From NCBI GenBank assembly GCA_002723275.1, contig PBNZ01000047.1, positions 1 to 50,105 of the forward strand: a DNA stretch of 50,105 nt, given 5' to 3'. This document shows positions 26,896-35,531 of this stretch, one piece after another. A model generated the notes under the pieces. It had not been told where the DNA came from. It searched no databases and saw nothing but the letters and a program-made list of their open reading frames with translations. The translations under genes were made by a program, and so were the position numbers. Source of the stretch: Planctomycetaceae bacterium. GTDB lineage: Bacteria; Planctomycetota; Planctomycetia; Pirellulales; Pirellulaceae. Numbering within the stretch: position 1 is the first letter of the stretch; every line of letters starts with the position of its first letter.

Positions 26896-28356
26896 TTAAT
26901 GCAGGACAGGACAAACATCGAACCACTCGCGACCCTGCCGCTGCAACCATTCGTTACAACTCAAGGGACCCCATTGCTGAGCCGGGTAGATGTCGAGTGG
27001 GGGCGCGGCCGGACTCTCCCAGGCCTCCAAGATCGGATCGATGATTCCCCAGGCTAATTCGACTTCATCGCTTCTCGCGAACAGACTTGCATCACCCGCC
27101 GCGGCATCCAGTAGCAATCTTTGATAAGAATTAGGCGGTGACCCGGAATATTCCCGATCGAAGCGGAAGTCCAGGTCGGTCATTCGCATGCGCATCTCAG
27201 CGTCGGGCACCTTCGTTTGAAACTGAAGCTGAATCCCTTCGGCCGGCTGGATTTGAATCACCAACCGATTTGCTTCATGCTGCTGTCCTGGATTAAACAG
27301 CATGTGGGGCGGCTTGCGAAACTGGACAACCAGCTGAGTTGTCCGGCAGGACATCGCCTTACCACTTCTCAAATAAAAGGGCACGCCTTGCCAACGCCAG
27401 TTATCGATTTGCAGTTTCAAGGCCGCGAAGGTTGCCGTCTGACTATCGGATGGAACGTCTTCCTCTTGAAGATAGCCATCGTACTGTCCGCGCAACGTAT
27501 CTTGCGCGAAATCAGCTCCGATCATCGGCCGAACAGCTTGCAGCACTTTGACCTTCTCGTCGCGGACTAACTCCGCCTCGTATTTTGCGGGCGCTTCCAT
27601 CGCCGTAATCATCAACAGCTGTAACAGATGATTCTGAAACATGTCGCGCAAGACACCGGCACGATCATAATAGCCACCTCGTCTGCCTATGGTGACCTCC
27701 TCCGCGACGGTAATCTGAACATGATCGACATAATTCCGATTCCAAACCGGCTCGAAAATACTGTTGGCGAAGCGTAGCACCAGGAGGTTCTGGACGGTTT
27801 CTTTCCCGAGATAATGATCGATCCGGTAAACCTGTTTTTCGTCGAAGACGGAGTGGACGACGTCATTCAATTCTCGAGATGATTGCAGATCGGTCCCAAA
27901 GGGTTTTTCGATGACGATCCGTCTCTGGCCATTGGCCTCTTCAGCAAGCCCAGCCTTCCCTAAATTTGCCACTGCGGTTTTATAAAGCGTAGGCGACGTC
28001 GAAAGATAATAAACCCGAGTCGACGGCTGACCGCTGCCATCTCCACTTCGTTCCCACTCATCGAGTTGATCGGATAACTTTTGATAATCGTCGATCGTCT
28101 TGATATCGAACGGCAAATAGTGGACCGATGCGGCGAAGTCTGCCCAATCATCTCCAACCGGTGTGCCGGCCAGTTTCTCGACCGATTCCGCCAGGTAGTC
28201 GCGCCATGCCTGATCGTCGTAGGGTGTGCGTGAGCATCCCACAACGCGAGTGTTTTCGGGCAATCGCTTTTGCTGATAGAGGCGATAGAGAGCAGGAATC
28301 AGCTTCCGACGGGTTAAATCACCTGAAGCGCCGAAAATAACGAACGTACAGGACAT
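26896..28356 (-). CDS. zwf: Glucose-6-phosphate 1-dehydrogenase
   Basis: 486 residues from the ATG at 28356 (MSCTFVIFGASGDLTRRKL). This start is chosen because the nucleotide-binding GASGDLT then falls at the normal distance from the N-terminus. The active-site signature RIDHYLGKE and the family block NYVDHVQITVAEE are present. It oxidises glucose 6-phosphate to 6-phosphogluconolactone with NAD(P), opening the oxidative pentose-phosphate pathway. It is the last gene of the minus-strand operon, starting 16 bases after the SDR stop. A lactonase (pgl) is not evident in the window; the HAD or other genes do not look like one. Confidence 0.95.
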   Translation of the reverse strand: MSCTFVIFGASGDLTRRKLIPALYRLYQQKRLPENTRVVGCSRTPYDDQAWRDYLAESVEKLAGTPVGDDWADFAASVHYLPFDIKTIDDYQKLSDQLDEWERSGDGSGQPSTRVYYLSTSPTLYKTAVANLGKAGLAEEANGQRRIVIEKPFGTDLQSSRELNDVVHSVFDEKQVYRIDHYLGKETVQNLLVLRFANSIFEPVWNRNYVDHVQITVAEEVTIGRRGGYYDRAGVLRDMFQNHLLQLLMITAMEAPAKYEAELVRDEKVKVLQAVRPMIGADFAQDTLRGQYDGYLQEEDVPSDSQTATFAALKLQIDNWRWQGVPFYLRSGKAMSCRTTQLVVQFRKPPHMLFNPGQQHEANRLVIQIQPAEGIQLQFQTKVPDAEMRMRMTDLDFRFDREYSGSPPNSYQRLLLDAAAGDASLFARSDEVELAWGIIDPILEAWESPAAPPLDIYPAQQWGPLSCNEWLQRQGREWFDVCPVLH

Positions 28357-28372
28357 CGGTCGTCCTCTTCCG

Positions 28373-29191
28373 TTAAACACCACTGAAAGCAGAAAAGCCG
28401 CCATCCACCGGGACGACGATCCCGGTCACAAACTCAGAAGCAGGAGAAGCCAACCAGACCAGTGTACCGACCAATTCGTCCGCTTCGCCGAATCGGCCCA
28501 TCGGCGTGTGCTCGACGATTTGCTGTCCCCGTGCCGTCAATGCTCCGGATTGCTCGGTGAGCAAGAACCGATTCTGTTCGGTGAGGAAAAAGCCTGGTGC
28601 AACCGCATTGACGCGTAGTTCAGGCCCGAAATTCTGGCACATGTAAACGCTCAACCATTGCGTAAAGTTACTCACCGCCGCCTTGGCTGCCGAATAGCCC
28701 ACGACGCGTGTGAGAGGTGTCATCGCAGCCATCGACGAGATATTGATAATCGAGCCTTGGCGTCGAGCAGCCATGGAGGCTCCAAAGACCTGGCAAGGGA
28801 TAACCGTTCCCATGGCGTTCAGGTTCAACACCTGCTGCAGCCCGTCATCACTCAAATCAAAGAAGCTCAATTCATCGGTGGCGGTGGCATCCGGCCGGTT
28901 TCCGCCTGCCGAATTGACCAACACATCCACCTGGCCGAACCGCGCGAGCACCTGTCGAGCCGCATCCTCGCAGCTTTCCCGCGAAGTCACATCCACTGCG
29001 GTGAACTCCGCCTCGCCTCCCGACTCTCGAATCCGCTGCACAACCGCGTTACCCTTGTCAGCATTTCTGCCAAGAATGGCAACTCGCATTCCCTGTCGAG
29101 CGTAGCCTTCTGCGATAGCACCGCCCAAGACGCCGGTGGCGCCCGTTACGACAGCAACTTGGTCCTTCACATCGAATGGTTCAACTTGCAT
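28373..29191 (-). CDS. SDR family oxidoreductase (sugar acid/alcohol type)
   Basis: 272 residues from the ATG at 29191 (MQVEPFDVKDQVAVVTGATG); longer in-frame starts run into gnd and add non-homologous residues. It is a classical SDR: cofactor motif TGATGVLGG, NSAGG, catalytic Ser in INISSMAAM and YSAAK as the Tyr/Lys pair, then the NAVAPGFFLTEQNR substrate-binding loop. The sequence style is close to proteins annotated as D-mannonate oxidoreductase/fructuronate reductase or gluconate 5-dehydrogenase-like. Being between gnd and zwf suggests a sugar acid such as keto-gluconate as substrate (inference). Confidence 0.9.
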   Translation of the reverse strand: MQVEPFDVKDQVAVVTGATGVLGGAIAEGYARQGMRVAILGRNADKGNAVVQRIRESGGEAEFTAVDVTSRESCEDAARQVLARFGQVDVLVNSAGGNRPDATATDELSFFDLSDDGLQQVLNLNAMGTVIPCQVFGASMAARRQGSIINISSMAAMTPLTRVVGYSAAKAAVSNFTQWLSVYMCQNFGPELRVNAVAPGFFLTEQNRFLLTEQSGALTARGQQIVEHTPMGRFGEADELVGTLVWLASPASEFVTGIVVPVDGGFSAFSGV

Positions 29192-29231
29192 CGACAAACG
29201 CCACCTTTGCAAAATGTCTTGGTGAAGCAGG

Positions 29232-30686
29232 TTACGCTTTGGGTTCGCGTCGCTCATGAAGCCAATCGGTGTGGAAGTGACCTTCCTTATCCAATCGCTC
29301 GTATGTGTGAGCTCCAAAATAATCTCGCTGCGCCTGCAAGAGATTGGCCGGAAGTCGCTCTCGGCGGTAACCATCGTAGTAGGATAACGCTGTCGTAAAG
29401 GCTGGCGCTGGCACCCCGTATTGAACGGCCATCGTGACAACTCTGCGCCAAGCGTCCTGTGCGTTATGGACCGCATCTCGGAAATAAGGTGCCAACAATA
29501 GGTTTTCGAGGTTGGGATCGGAGTCAAACGCTTCCTTGATTCGGTCTAAGAAGCGAGCTCGAATGATGCAACCACCACGCCAGAGCAGAGCACAGTCACC
29601 ATAATTCAAGGGCCAATCATGCTCCTTGGCGGCCGCCTGCAATTGCACGAATCCCTGGGCGTAGCTACAGATTTTGGATGCGTAGAGTGCTTCGCGAACG
29701 GCATCAACAAACTCCTGACGAGCTTCTCCCTCCATCTTTTCATCGGGAGGATTGGGACCGACCAACTGTTCGCTGGCCCGCGTTCGTGCATCCTTCATGG
29801 CGGAAAGACTACGAGCATAAACGGCTGCTGTAACCAAAGTACTCGGCACACCCAGATCCAGAGCCAATTGGCTCATCCATTTCCCTGTCCCCTTGGCGCC
29901 GGCCCGATCCATGACGACGTCCACCAAGTCATGATCCGAATCTTTGTCTTTGACGCTAAAGATGTCACGGGTAATCTCAATCAAATAGCTCTCCAACTCG
30001 CCGCGATTCCATTCGGCGAAAACGTCATAGAGTTCGTCATTGGAGAGTCCTGCCAAATGCTTGAGCAGGAAGTAGGCTTCGCAGATCAGCTGCATGTCGC
30101 CATACTCGATTCCGTTGTGAACCATCTTCACATAGTGACCGGCACCTCTTGGTCCCACCCACTCACAACACGGAATATCTTCATTGGGGCCAACCTTCGC
30201 CGCGATTGCCTGAAAGATGGGCTGCACGATCGGCCATGCCTTTTCGGTACCGCCCGGCATTAGGCTGGGGCCTTTGAGGGCTCCTTCTTCACCACCGGAA
30301 ACCCCAGTTCCTACGTACAACAAACCTTTTTCTTCGACGTATTTGGTCCGTCGCTCGGTATCGCTGAAATGCGTGTTCCCACCATCAATGATCACATCTC
30401 CCTCATCCAACAGGGGAATCAATTGGTCAATGAGAGCATCGACGGCCGGGCCTGCCTTGACCAGCATCATGACCTTACGAGGCCGTTCCAGGGATTCGAC
30501 CAGTTCTTCGACGGAGTGACATCCGACAAAGTTCTTGCCCTTCGCTCGACCTTCGATCAGCTGGTCGACCTTTTCCGTGGTTCGATTAAAGACGGCGATT
30601 TGATAACCGCGGCTCTCGACATTGAGTGCTAGATTTTCACCCATCACTGCAAGACCGATCAGACCAAAATCACATTTTTCACTCAT
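29232..30686 (-). CDS. gnd: 6-phosphogluconate dehydrogenase, decarboxylating
   Basis: A 484-residue enzyme, the usual length for the long (dimeric) Gnd form. It shows the NADP-binding start FGLIGLAVMGENLALNVESRGY, FNRTTEKVDQL, and the substrate motif GAGHYVKMVHNGIEYGDMQ with catalytic Lys and neighbouring Asn. The C-terminal FTTALSYYDGYRRERLPANLLQAQRDYFGAHTYER is also typical. It converts 6-phosphogluconate to ribulose 5-phosphate and CO2 with NADPH formation. It is followed by the SDR and zwf and preceded, 27 bases away, by the HAD gene. Order and spacing indicate one operon. Confidence 0.96.
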   Translation of the reverse strand: MSEKCDFGLIGLAVMGENLALNVESRGYQIAVFNRTTEKVDQLIEGRAKGKNFVGCHSVEELVESLERPRKVMMLVKAGPAVDALIDQLIPLLDEGDVIIDGGNTHFSDTERRTKYVEEKGLLYVGTGVSGGEEGALKGPSLMPGGTEKAWPIVQPIFQAIAAKVGPNEDIPCCEWVGPRGAGHYVKMVHNGIEYGDMQLICEAYFLLKHLAGLSNDELYDVFAEWNRGELESYLIEITRDIFSVKDKDSDHDLVDVVMDRAGAKGTGKWMSQLALDLGVPSTLVTAAVYARSLSAMKDARTRASEQLVGPNPPDEKMEGEARQEFVDAVREALYASKICSYAQGFVQLQAAAKEHDWPLNYGDCALLWRGGCIIRARFLDRIKEAFDSDPNLENLLLAPYFRDAVHNAQDAWRRVVTMAVQYGVPAPAFTTALSYYDGYRRERLPANLLQAQRDYFGAHTYERLDKEGHFHTDWLHERREPKA

Positions 30687-30713
30687 TTGTTTTTACTCGC
30701 TGGTGGAAATTTT

Positions 30714-31580
30714 TTATTCGCTGATGGGCCACGAAGGCTTTTCCGGAAGGTAGCTATCGAATTCGGCAAGCAACTGCTCTTGGTAAGCACCTGCAAATTC
30801 TTCGTTCAAGAAGCGATCGATTCCTTCCTCAAAGAACCGTTTCCAACTCTCTTCCTCGTTGCCCGGATTGATGGGATAGAACAAGCATTGGTTCGCCACA
30901 GCTGCTTTATGGTCACCGGGTGCATCGCCGATCATGAGCGTGCGATCTGGACCATACTTGGTGGCATTTTGTAAGGTTTCCTTCTTGCTGCCAGACTCTT
31001 GTCCGCAGATTGCCGCAACGAATTTGTCGATGTCGTGCTCGGACCATTCCTTTTGCAGGGCAGCATTGGGAGTCGCAGAGATGACTAGCATATCGGCAGC
31101 GGGTGCCAGCTTTTCGAGACTCTCTCGAACAAACGGAAAGGGGGCGACCGCACGTACCATCTCGTCAACCGTTTCATTCACGGCCATCGACCAATCCAAG
31201 GCCAACTTCAAGTCGGCATCGTCACAGGCTGCAACCTTGGCTTCGAGAGCCGGATTCCCCAACTTGGTCTCTTCCGCAATCCAGCTTTCCAGACTCGGCG
31301 GAATCGTTATTTCAATGTTTCGAGCCTTCACTTCGGGTCGCTTCTGCAACCACTGCAATGTTTCGACGAGCGCGGGAAAGCGATTAATCCCTCGACTTTT
31401 CGAGTAGAGATTCACGAACTCAGCCGCTTCTCGAGCATACTTACTGACACCCTGCAAGTTGTAGAAATTGATGGTGTTTGGAATGAAGCATTCCTTGTGC
31501 TTCAATTCCATCGTGTCGAAAGCACAGCCATCGGAATCGATACCGACCAGGAAATCTTTCTGGGGTGTAATCTCGTACAT
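30714..31580 (-). CDS. HAD superfamily hydrolase
   Basis: A 288-residue protein. HAD motif I is VGIDSDGCAFD (nucleophile Asp15, acid/base Asp17), motif II is the Ser/Thr of LVISATP, the lysine is around GSKKETL, and motif IV is LMIGDAPGDHKAA. A large helical cap of about 130 residues lies between motifs I and II, rich in Glu and Ala. The substrate is not readable. Its place between PPi-PFK and gnd suggests a sugar-phosphate phosphatase, such as one acting on 6-phosphogluconate or a sedoheptulose/fructose phosphate; that is inference. It starts 66 bases after the PFK stop. Confidence 0.85.
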   Translation of the reverse strand: MYEITPQKDFLVGIDSDGCAFDTMELKHKECFIPNTINFYNLQGVSKYAREAAEFVNLYSKSRGINRFPALVETLQWLQKRPEVKARNIEITIPPSLESWIAEETKLGNPALEAKVAACDDADLKLALDWSMAVNETVDEMVRAVAPFPFVRESLEKLAPAADMLVISATPNAALQKEWSEHDIDKFVAAICGQESGSKKETLQNATKYGPDRTLMIGDAPGDHKAAVANQCLFYPINPGNEEESWKRFFEEGIDRFLNEEFAGAYQEQLLAEFDSYLPEKPSWPISE

Positions 31581-31646
31581 ACTCTCTCTTTTCCTTAACG
31601 CTTTTCTCGATCAATCAGGAACAAGCGAAGTTCATGGGATGGTCAA

Positions 31647-32933
31647 TTAGCGATCCGCTTGGGGAACGTAAGCTTCCAGCTTTTGGTCAGCATACAACGG
31701 TTCAAACCGCGTCATCCGCTGCCGACCATCAATCATCGGCAAGCTCACCATCCCCTCGCCGACCAACGGCTTAGCATATCGAACAAAATCATCGGTGACG
31801 TCGTTGCCACTGGAAGTGATCCAACTGGCAGGGAAGGTCCGCTCACTGTTCGCCACTTCAGGCAGGGGAACTTTGTCAAAACGAACGCTGTAGACCGGCC
31901 CATCATTTCGCAAGATGGTCGACATGTATCCGCTATCACCATTCGCGGCCAGTCGAGCGGCCATCTCACCCGCATGATATGACTCATCAAGATCAACTGT
32001 CGAGGCATAGGCCATGGAGTGACGTTGATCGGTACCGGGGACGTTACCGCGAGCTGAGCCTTTGGCGGCGAGACCCACTTCATTCAAATAGTTGACGACT
32101 GTTTGCCCTACGGTCGTCTTGCTAGCGCTGAATTGAGCATGCCCAAATGAATCGCGCAGAATCCCAAGGTCTCCCACGTCAAATCCCTCACTGATCACAA
32201 CAATACACCGACCGTCTTTTTTGAGTTGATCGTTCACATTGTCAGACAGTTCTTGCAGCGTGCAGGGACTTTCAGCGAGATAGATTTGCAGCGGCATCTC
32301 GCGGTGCGGATCAGCGAGTCGGGCTGCAGCCGGAATATAGCCAATTTTGCGTCCCATGGCCTGCATGACCAAAACCGGATCGGCAGGGCAGGAGCCCATG
32401 TTTTCTTGATTAGCATTCTGGACCGCGTGCATCCAGTATTTTGCCGCCGACCCGTAGCCGGGCGTGTGATCGATCAGCTTGAACTCGGAATCGCCAACGT
32501 CATTGTCGATCGTCTTGGGTCCCCCGATTCCAACCAGGTCGAGTCCGCGTTCACGCGCGAGCAGAGCGACCTTATTCGCGGTATCCATCGAATCGTTGCC
32601 GCCGATGTAGACAAAATAGCCAACATCGTGGGCCTTCAGAACTTCGAGAACCCGATCGAAATCCTCCGTCTGGTGATCCTTCAGTTTGTAGCGGCAGGTG
32701 CCAATCGAACCCGCTGCAGGCGTGTAACGCAACAAGGATATTTCGTCCGCGGCCTGATCTGTCAGGTTTAGCAACTCTTCCTTGAGCACGCCTTCGATAC
32801 CATGGCGAGCGCCATAAACGGTACCGATCTCGGGGAGCTCCCGAGCCGTCTCAATAATTCCGCGCAGTGTATTGTTGATAACCGGACTGGGGCCGCCACT
32901 TTGGGCGACGACCATATTCTTGGGTGCTGCCAT
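31647..32933 (-). CDS. pfp: Pyrophosphate-type 6-phosphofructokinase
   Basis: 428 residues from the ATG at 32933 (MAAPKNMVVAQSGGPSPVINNTL); upstream in-frame codons do not look like protein of this family. The nucleotide/PPi loop reads GGNDSMDT. The Asp in place of the second Gly of GGDGS and the Lys of PKTIDND are marks of PPi-dependent enzymes. MGRKIGYIPAAARL is the fructose 6-phosphate side. The first Asp of the usual GGDDS is Asn here, a variant I associate with one PFK clade. It phosphorylates fructose 6-phosphate reversibly with pyrophosphate, so the operon joins a reversible glycolytic step with NADPH-producing reactions. Confidence 0.9.
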   Translation of the reverse strand: MAAPKNMVVAQSGGPSPVINNTLRGIIETARELPEIGTVYGARHGIEGVLKEELLNLTDQAADEISLLRYTPAAGSIGTCRYKLKDHQTEDFDRVLEVLKAHDVGYFVYIGGNDSMDTANKVALLARERGLDLVGIGGPKTIDNDVGDSEFKLIDHTPGYGSAAKYWMHAVQNANQENMGSCPADPVLVMQAMGRKIGYIPAAARLADPHREMPLQIYLAESPCTLQELSDNVNDQLKKDGRCIVVISEGFDVGDLGILRDSFGHAQFSASKTTVGQTVVNYLNEVGLAAKGSARGNVPGTDQRHSMAYASTVDLDESYHAGEMAARLAANGDSGYMSTILRNDGPVYSVRFDKVPLPEVANSERTFPASWITSSGNDVTDDFVRYAKPLVGEGMVSLPMIDGRQRMTRFEPLYADQKLEAYVPQADR

Positions 32934-33561
32934 GAGATTCGTGCTCACAATTTGCTCAAGAACGCAAAGACGCCATAACGGTCCGGGCCGCGCCCGGTCC
33001 GTCAGTAAAATCACGAATTCTAGCTAACTTACCGCTGTCTTGGTAGGTGCCAGACGAGCCTTCGGCCAGGCTGGGATCAGAAGCAGCGGCAGAACACCCT
33101 TCGCCGGGTTTTCCAAGAAAGAGTTGCCCGTCCGGTCCGCCCAGCCAAACCGATCAGTTCCAGTATGGCGAAGGCAATTCGTAGGCCTCGCCCCATGCGG
33201 CCGGCGCCTTAGAGCTTACCCGAAACACGTTACTCTCACGTGCCGGCCCTCCCTTTTACTGCCTCAGCGAGGAAATCATGGCCAACCCTTGCAAGCTGAG
33301 AAGGCAAAAACTCCGCCCATGATTCCGAGGCAGAGCGGGGGGCGTTCACCTCAAATGAAGCTCTCCTCTCTAACAGCCCCTCGCGGGAGCTCCCGCGAAC
33401 CAACCCCATGGCAACGGGACTCCCGCTCGGAACGCAGCGGCCTTCGCAGAGGGACGGCGACTGCCGCGCAAAGTCTTAGGACCCCCAGCGTCCAGGACCG
33501 TCCGCGAAATCGAAGTCTCGCGACGGCCTGAACGACTGAAGGTTGATGGAATCCGAGCCAG
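32934..33561. other. GC-rich gene-free block with strong inverted repeats
   Basis: About 630 bases upstream of the PFK gene with no convincing protein. The possible plus-strand frame at 33040-33531 has an Arg/Ser/Pro-rich composition without any motif. Several complementary segments stand out: GGCCGGC/GCCGGCC (33199-33205 with 33242-33248), AATCATGG/CCATGATT (33274-33281 with 33317-33324) nested in CTGCCTC/GAGGCAG (33259-33265 with 33327-33333), and a 16-base palindrome CGCGGGAGCTCCCGCG at 33382-33397. This could be a structured RNA, a long leader, or a dispersed repeat. I could not match it to RNase P, tmRNA or 6S RNA. Confidence 0.45.
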
Positions 33562-33756
33562 TTACCAGTTGGCTGAGAGAAATCGATTCACTTCATCTCG
33601 ATTCCGCCCTTGTGTCCAATTACGTCGGAACTTCCAAGGAGCGCGTTCATGCTCCCGGTCGTATTCATCAATCCGAAAACCTTCGGGCTCATGCGAAATA
33701 ATGATTCGCCGATTGCCCTTTGTGTCGATGTGCTCAATAGTTTTGCGATGTGCCAT
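33562..33756 (-). CDS. Small charged hypothetical protein
   Basis: A 64-residue frame starting at ATG with a GTGAGAG purine stretch just upstream. The composition is balanced and hydrophilic (MAHRKTIEHIDTKGNRRIII, ending EVNRFLSANW), with beta-strand-like N-terminal and helical C-terminal halves. It reads more like a real protein than the overlapping frames. It has no membrane segment and no known motif. It is isolated between the structured block and the DJ-1/PfpI gene on the same strand. Confidence 0.5.
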   Translation of the reverse strand: MAHRKTIEHIDTKGNRRIIISHEPEGFRIDEYDREHERAPWKFRRNWTQGRNRDEVNRFLSANW

Positions 33757-33931
33757 CTCTCACTTGCTCCCAACGTGAAATGAAAAGTATGAAGACAAGT
33801 AGGGAATGGTTGGTGGGAAGTGGATGTGGTCGAAGCGTACACTCCCCCCACACAAGAGACAGGTATCCGGAGCGCCGGCAATCTTGCACCTTTTTTGGTG
33901 CAAGTTTTGAAACCAGATTGAAAAACCTCGG

Positions 33932-34459
33932 CTAAGAAGCGAAGACTTCGAGAATTCCCCGACAAAAATCGGGCAAGTCATCAGGTCGACGACTCGAAAC
34001 AAAGTGTCGATCGACGACCACAGCAGCGTCTTCCCAAATGGCTCCCGCGTTAACCAAATCGTCCTTGATGCCAGGCGACCCTGTCACACGAACTCCTTGA
34101 TAAACTCCAGCAGAGATCGGAATCCAGCCACCGTGGCAGATAGCTGCTATCAGTTTCGATGACTCGTCGAATTCGCGTACGATTTCGAGAACCCTTTCGT
34201 CCCGACGAAGCTTGTCGGGCATAAATCCACCGGGTACGACAAGTCCATCAAAACCCATCACATCGATATCACTAATCGCGACATCCGAGAGGCAAGGGTA
34301 GCCGTTCTTGCCCGCATAGTTGGTCTGCGCTGCGGGCCCCGCAACGACAACAGACGCACCCGCCTCGATCAAACGCAATTTGGGATACCAGAGTTCCAAA
34401 TCCTCGTAGATGTCACCGACAAAGGTGAGAATGCGTTTCCCGGCAAGTGGTGTATCCAT
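33932..34459 (-). CDS. DJ-1/PfpI family protein
   Basis: 175 residues from the ATG at 34459 (MDTPLAGKRILTFVGD), the normal length for the family; an in-frame ATG at 34507 (MGKYK) is an alternative. The nucleophile elbow is AAICHGGW with Cys108 and His109, and the conserved acidic residue near the N-terminus is in DIYEDLELWYP. PfpI-type proteins are glutamine-amidotransferase-like and include proteases, glyoxalase III-type enzymes and stress proteins; the activity cannot be assigned. It lies on the same strand as the broken DUF1559 gene upstream. Confidence 0.88.
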   Translation of the reverse strand: MDTPLAGKRILTFVGDIYEDLELWYPKLRLIEAGASVVVAGPAAQTNYAGKNGYPCLSDVAISDIDVMGFDGLVVPGGFMPDKLRRDERVLEIVREFDESSKLIAAICHGGWIPISAGVYQGVRVTGSPGIKDDLVNAGAIWEDAAVVVDRHFVSSRRPDDLPDFCRGILEVFAS

Positions 34460-34527
34460 GATCTTCGTCTGTCTTTCTTCCTGAGCTACGACTTTGTATT
34501 TTCCCATCGAATTGCGCCGGGAGACTT

Positions 34528-35531
34528 TCAGCAGAACACACGGTCCGGCGATCTTTCTTGCCAGCGACAGATGACTGATCCTAATGAATACGGGCGGCAT
34601 CGGACAGCCTGCCTTACCCCACGGCACATCAGGATGGCCCCTAGCAGGTCAGACCGGAGACGGGTCTTGCGACAAAAACACATTCGACACGAGAGAACCT
34701 CGTCCTCAGCTGGTAGGCCATCGTCGTCGATGTTGATCAACGAAAAGAGGTGCTCACGCGTTGTATCAGAAGACAGAAACCCGACATTCCCGTCACAACG
34801 GACATAGACAACACCGCCTGGGTGATTGCTGGCAACTAACACCTCGCCCGCCTCGTTAAGCGGGCGGATCATTTCCACTTCCGGGTCCGCCGTCGACATC
34901 CAGTGCATTCGATACCGCTTGGACTCCAACAGGCAAAGCGTTTTCTCAGGGCCATCGGTGATCTCCGCCAACGCACGAGTTCCCGATCGAGGCCAAGCAG
35001 TTCGATCTCCGACGATCGCTGAATACGCCGTTGTCATTGTGAAGTCATCTGACATCGGATTCATCGTGGGTCAATGATAATACAGAGGCATACGATGCTG
35101 CAAAGCCAGATCATCAGGATGATGCCAGGGCTTGGAGAGATCGATCGCATCATAGAGCTCTTGCTCCTCCAGGAATGGGAGGATCAGCACACGCCAACTG
35201 TGTAACGGCTGCCCCGATTCGTCCGTCGTGTAGGGCGGGGGCAGGTGTCCGTGACGACGCTCGTCATTCAGAATCGCAATGCTGATCATCTTGAGATGAT
35301 TCAGGCATTGAGCCCGTCTCGCTGCTGGCTTGTCGCCACTGAGAGTGGGGAACATCAAGAGACCAATCAACAAGCCCAAGGTAATTCCCGCACTCCAATA
35401 ACGCTTTTGAGCGAACAACACTCCGATGGCAAATATGCACGCCGTGAGCAAGGCTCACACACCCCAAAAAAGATCGCTGCGAGACAAATCCCCGAGACCA
35501 ACGCACACGCGATGAACAGAAGCCAGGACAT
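34528..35531 (-). pseudogene. DUF1559 (prepilin-like) gene interrupted by TGA and probable frameshift
   Basis: Two pieces in one frame make up a DUF1559 protein. Piece 1 (35451-35071) has two membrane segments, then CLNHLKMISIAILNDERR, LPPPYT, SWRVLILPFLEEQELYD and RMPLYYH. A TGA (35071-35073) follows at the place where the family normally has the Cys of a Y-x-C-P motif. Piece 2 continues in the same frame with P-T and then, from 35064, TTAYSAIVGDRTAWP, ITDG, HWM and the closing SNHPGGVVYVRCDGNVGFLS. Upstream, another frame (ATG at 35531) encodes a membrane helix MSWLLFIACALVSGICLAAI that looks like the displaced N-terminus. The last 50 residues up to 34528 are Cys/Arg-rich and unlike the family. 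Two lesions plus a ragged end favour a pseudogene. Selenocysteine at the TGA is the alternative. Confidence 0.65.

Noticed and set aside
28373-29527. Longer version of the SDR starting at 29527
   Set aside because: The extra residues overlap gnd by nearly 300 bases and do not resemble SDR sequence; ATG 29191 gives the normal family length.
33064-33092. CCAGG...AGAAGCAGC resembles the SRP (4.5S) RNA core
   Set aside because: The apical loop and its spacing do not match the conserved GGAA tetraloop form; one extra base breaks the symmetric loop. The likeness is probably chance.
33265-33285. GAGGAAA stretch suggesting RNase P RNA
   Set aside because: It is not followed by GTCCGGGC, and the matching P4 3' strand is absent downstream.
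33040-33531. A 163-codon plus-strand frame in the GC-rich block
   Set aside because: Its composition is Arg/Ser/Pro-rich as expected for a random frame in GC-rich DNA, and it contains strong inverted repeats instead of protein signals.
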